Assembly: GCA_900708905.1 (NCBI GenBank)
Contig: CAADRB010000027.1
Location: forward strand, 1,385,850-1,449,849
Length of the DNA stretch: 64,000 nucleotides
Reading direction: 5' to 3'
DNA from: Hymenolepis diminuta
Taxonomy: Eukaryota; Platyhelminthes; Cestoda; Cyclophyllidea; Hymenolepididae
Every line of letters starts with the position of its first letter. The stretch's first letter is position 1. Under the pieces are notes generated by a model that worked only from the letters and a program-made list of their open reading frames with translations, searched no databases and was not told where the DNA came from. The position numbers and the translations under genes were made by a program. Of this stretch, positions 62,701-64,000 are shown in pieces.

Positions 62701-64000
62701 ATCGTAGACAAGCCCGATTTTATGAATCAAGTGAAGTGAGACTTTGTTGATATCTTGGTGTTGCTTTCAGCATCATCTTGATACTCTCCCTCTTTATCTT
62801 TTGCTAGATTTTCTGTCAACCGATTTCAGTTGCCTCCCACAATTAGGAATTATGATTGTTTATATTACCACGGGTAATACTAACAGTTGATAAAGTGAAG
62901 CGCCGTAGTCCTGGATTTTTTAGTACATAATGATCACTCCTGTCTTTTCACTTAATTTGAGCAGATTACATATCCCCTAATAAGCATCACTCTTTGATGC
63001 ACTATGTAATTATCTTTTCAATATAAAGGTAAAAACAAACAGATGTCATTAAATTATGTGCTCTATTTCCCCTAGGGTCGAATTAGATAATCTGTCGAGG
63101 GTTACTCAGTAGTAGTAACGAAAACAGGACTAGAGGCTTTATTTCCAGGGCAAGCATCATTGGATCAGAATAAATAATAACTAAAAAAGCTTTTTAATGA
63201 CATCAAACTCTGTTCACATATAATTCATATTAGCTAAAGTCAAATCTGAACATAATTAACTAAACTATCGATTAGCGGTTCCCCGTGTTCGGATCCATCA
63301 TTGGCTAGGGTAGACAGCCGATCATTACATAGACGTTTTCTTAAAAATACAATTGTAGTACTTAGACCTTTTCTAATTTACAGGGTCTAGAACCATATGG
63401 GGAAATACTGGGGATACAAATCACCGCTTTAGGTTCTACAATCTCTTTGTAACTTTCCTTCCAGAATTCATCAAGAACAGATTTTATTTATAAACCCATT
63501 TGCAACTGTGAGTCGCGCCTTGGTAATGCAATCTGGTACGTAATTTAAACATCCTCAACAAACATAACCAAAATGACGGAATAATATCTTACATTTTGGA
63601 TCTTACTTGCTAATAAAATATCTTTATAAGTAGTTGAATAATCTGGACCGTTCAAGAGCTAAGAAACCCGGAAACAAGGTTCATATGAGATGCGAATAAT
63701 ATTGTACAGATAAAAGAACTACAAAAGTTCAGAGATAAAGTTACTGGGCTTCAGATTAAATAGACACTAATTGAAGAATTAAGGATTTCTAAAAATACAT
63801 AAAGATGCCTCTAGTCAATATGCGGTTATTGAGCTATATCCGTGATATATAGCACCGTGATCTAAATGTACACATTCCAAAAATTTATCTTTGTTTTTTT
63901 ATGCCATAATGTACTAAAGAGGAGTTTGAAGATGGGAATAGACAACTATTTGAAAATAAGTGCGTGATTTTCAAACGTGCCGCAGTCTCTCTCCCTCCAC
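56704..64000. other. Probable liprin-alpha intron or upstream region; no exon recognised
   Basis: No ORF here encodes a coiled coil or any other recognisable domain on either strand. It carries SINE-like pieces and a family D repeat on the minus strand at 62570-62850. Short exons could have been missed by eye. Confidence 0.4.
57735..57805 (+). repeat. SINE-like element piece, copy 5
   Basis: Contains CCGGTG, CAGAGGTCACGGGATCGATGC and the terminal GGCCAACCAC block, in the same order as the complement of copies 1-3. A further tRNA-like T arm (GGTTCGAGTCC) at 61478-61488 may be another decayed member. Confidence 0.4.

Noticed and set aside
1..64000. CRISPR array, prokaryotic operon or phage content
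   Set aside because: Spliced genes, SINE and LTR remnants and animal regulatory proteins show that the window is animal genomic DNA; no regularly spaced repeat-spacer array was seen.

Overview
The window is eukaryotic. It is AT-rich and gene-sparse, with multi-exon genes, GT-AG introns and many decayed dispersed repeats. Protein content (Pax6, liprin-alpha, a CREC-family EF-hand protein and two compact p300/CBP-like proteins), together with a mixture of very short (41-45 nt) and kilobase introns, fits a parasitic flatworm, most likely a tapeworm. The species is not established. All exon models below were built by hand from splice sites, and every complete model keeps its reading frame to the stop codon.

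Layout. 0-0.7 kb (+): a small secreted peptide gene with TATA and CCAAT elements and a poly(A) signal. 2.9-7.4 kb (+): p300/CBP-like paralogue A in 7 exons (842 aa). 7.4-28 kb: repeat-rich, with one decayed LTR-retrotransposon gag-protease remnant, four copies of a composite repeat carrying an LTR-like block (one inverted), tRNA-derived SINE-like pieces and a 238-nt assembly gap. 28.3-33.1 kb (+): Pax6 in 6 coding exons (598 aa). 33.1-38 kb: no gene seen. 38.1-42.6 kb (+): p300/CBP-like paralogue B in 6 exons (1043 aa). 44.25-46.74 kb (-): calumenin/reticulocalbin in 7 exons (316 aa). 46.8-52.5 kb: intergenic, with a direct duplication of about 450 bp. 52.5-56.7 kb (-): the 3' half of liprin-alpha (three SAM domains). 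56.7-64 kb: no further exon found; probably liprin-alpha intron or 5' region.

The most striking observation is the pair of p300/CBP-like genes flanking Pax6. Both are far shorter than ordinary CBP/p300 and they have decayed in complementary ways. Paralogue A keeps the acetyl-lysine-binding bromodomain asparagine and the key acetyltransferase residues but has no TAZ2 domain. Paralogue B keeps complete TAZ1, KIX and TAZ2 scaffolding domains but has lost bromodomain and acetyltransferase signature residues. This suggests one writer-like and one scaffold-like (possibly catalytically dead) coactivator. That functional reading is inference; the sequence differences are read directly.
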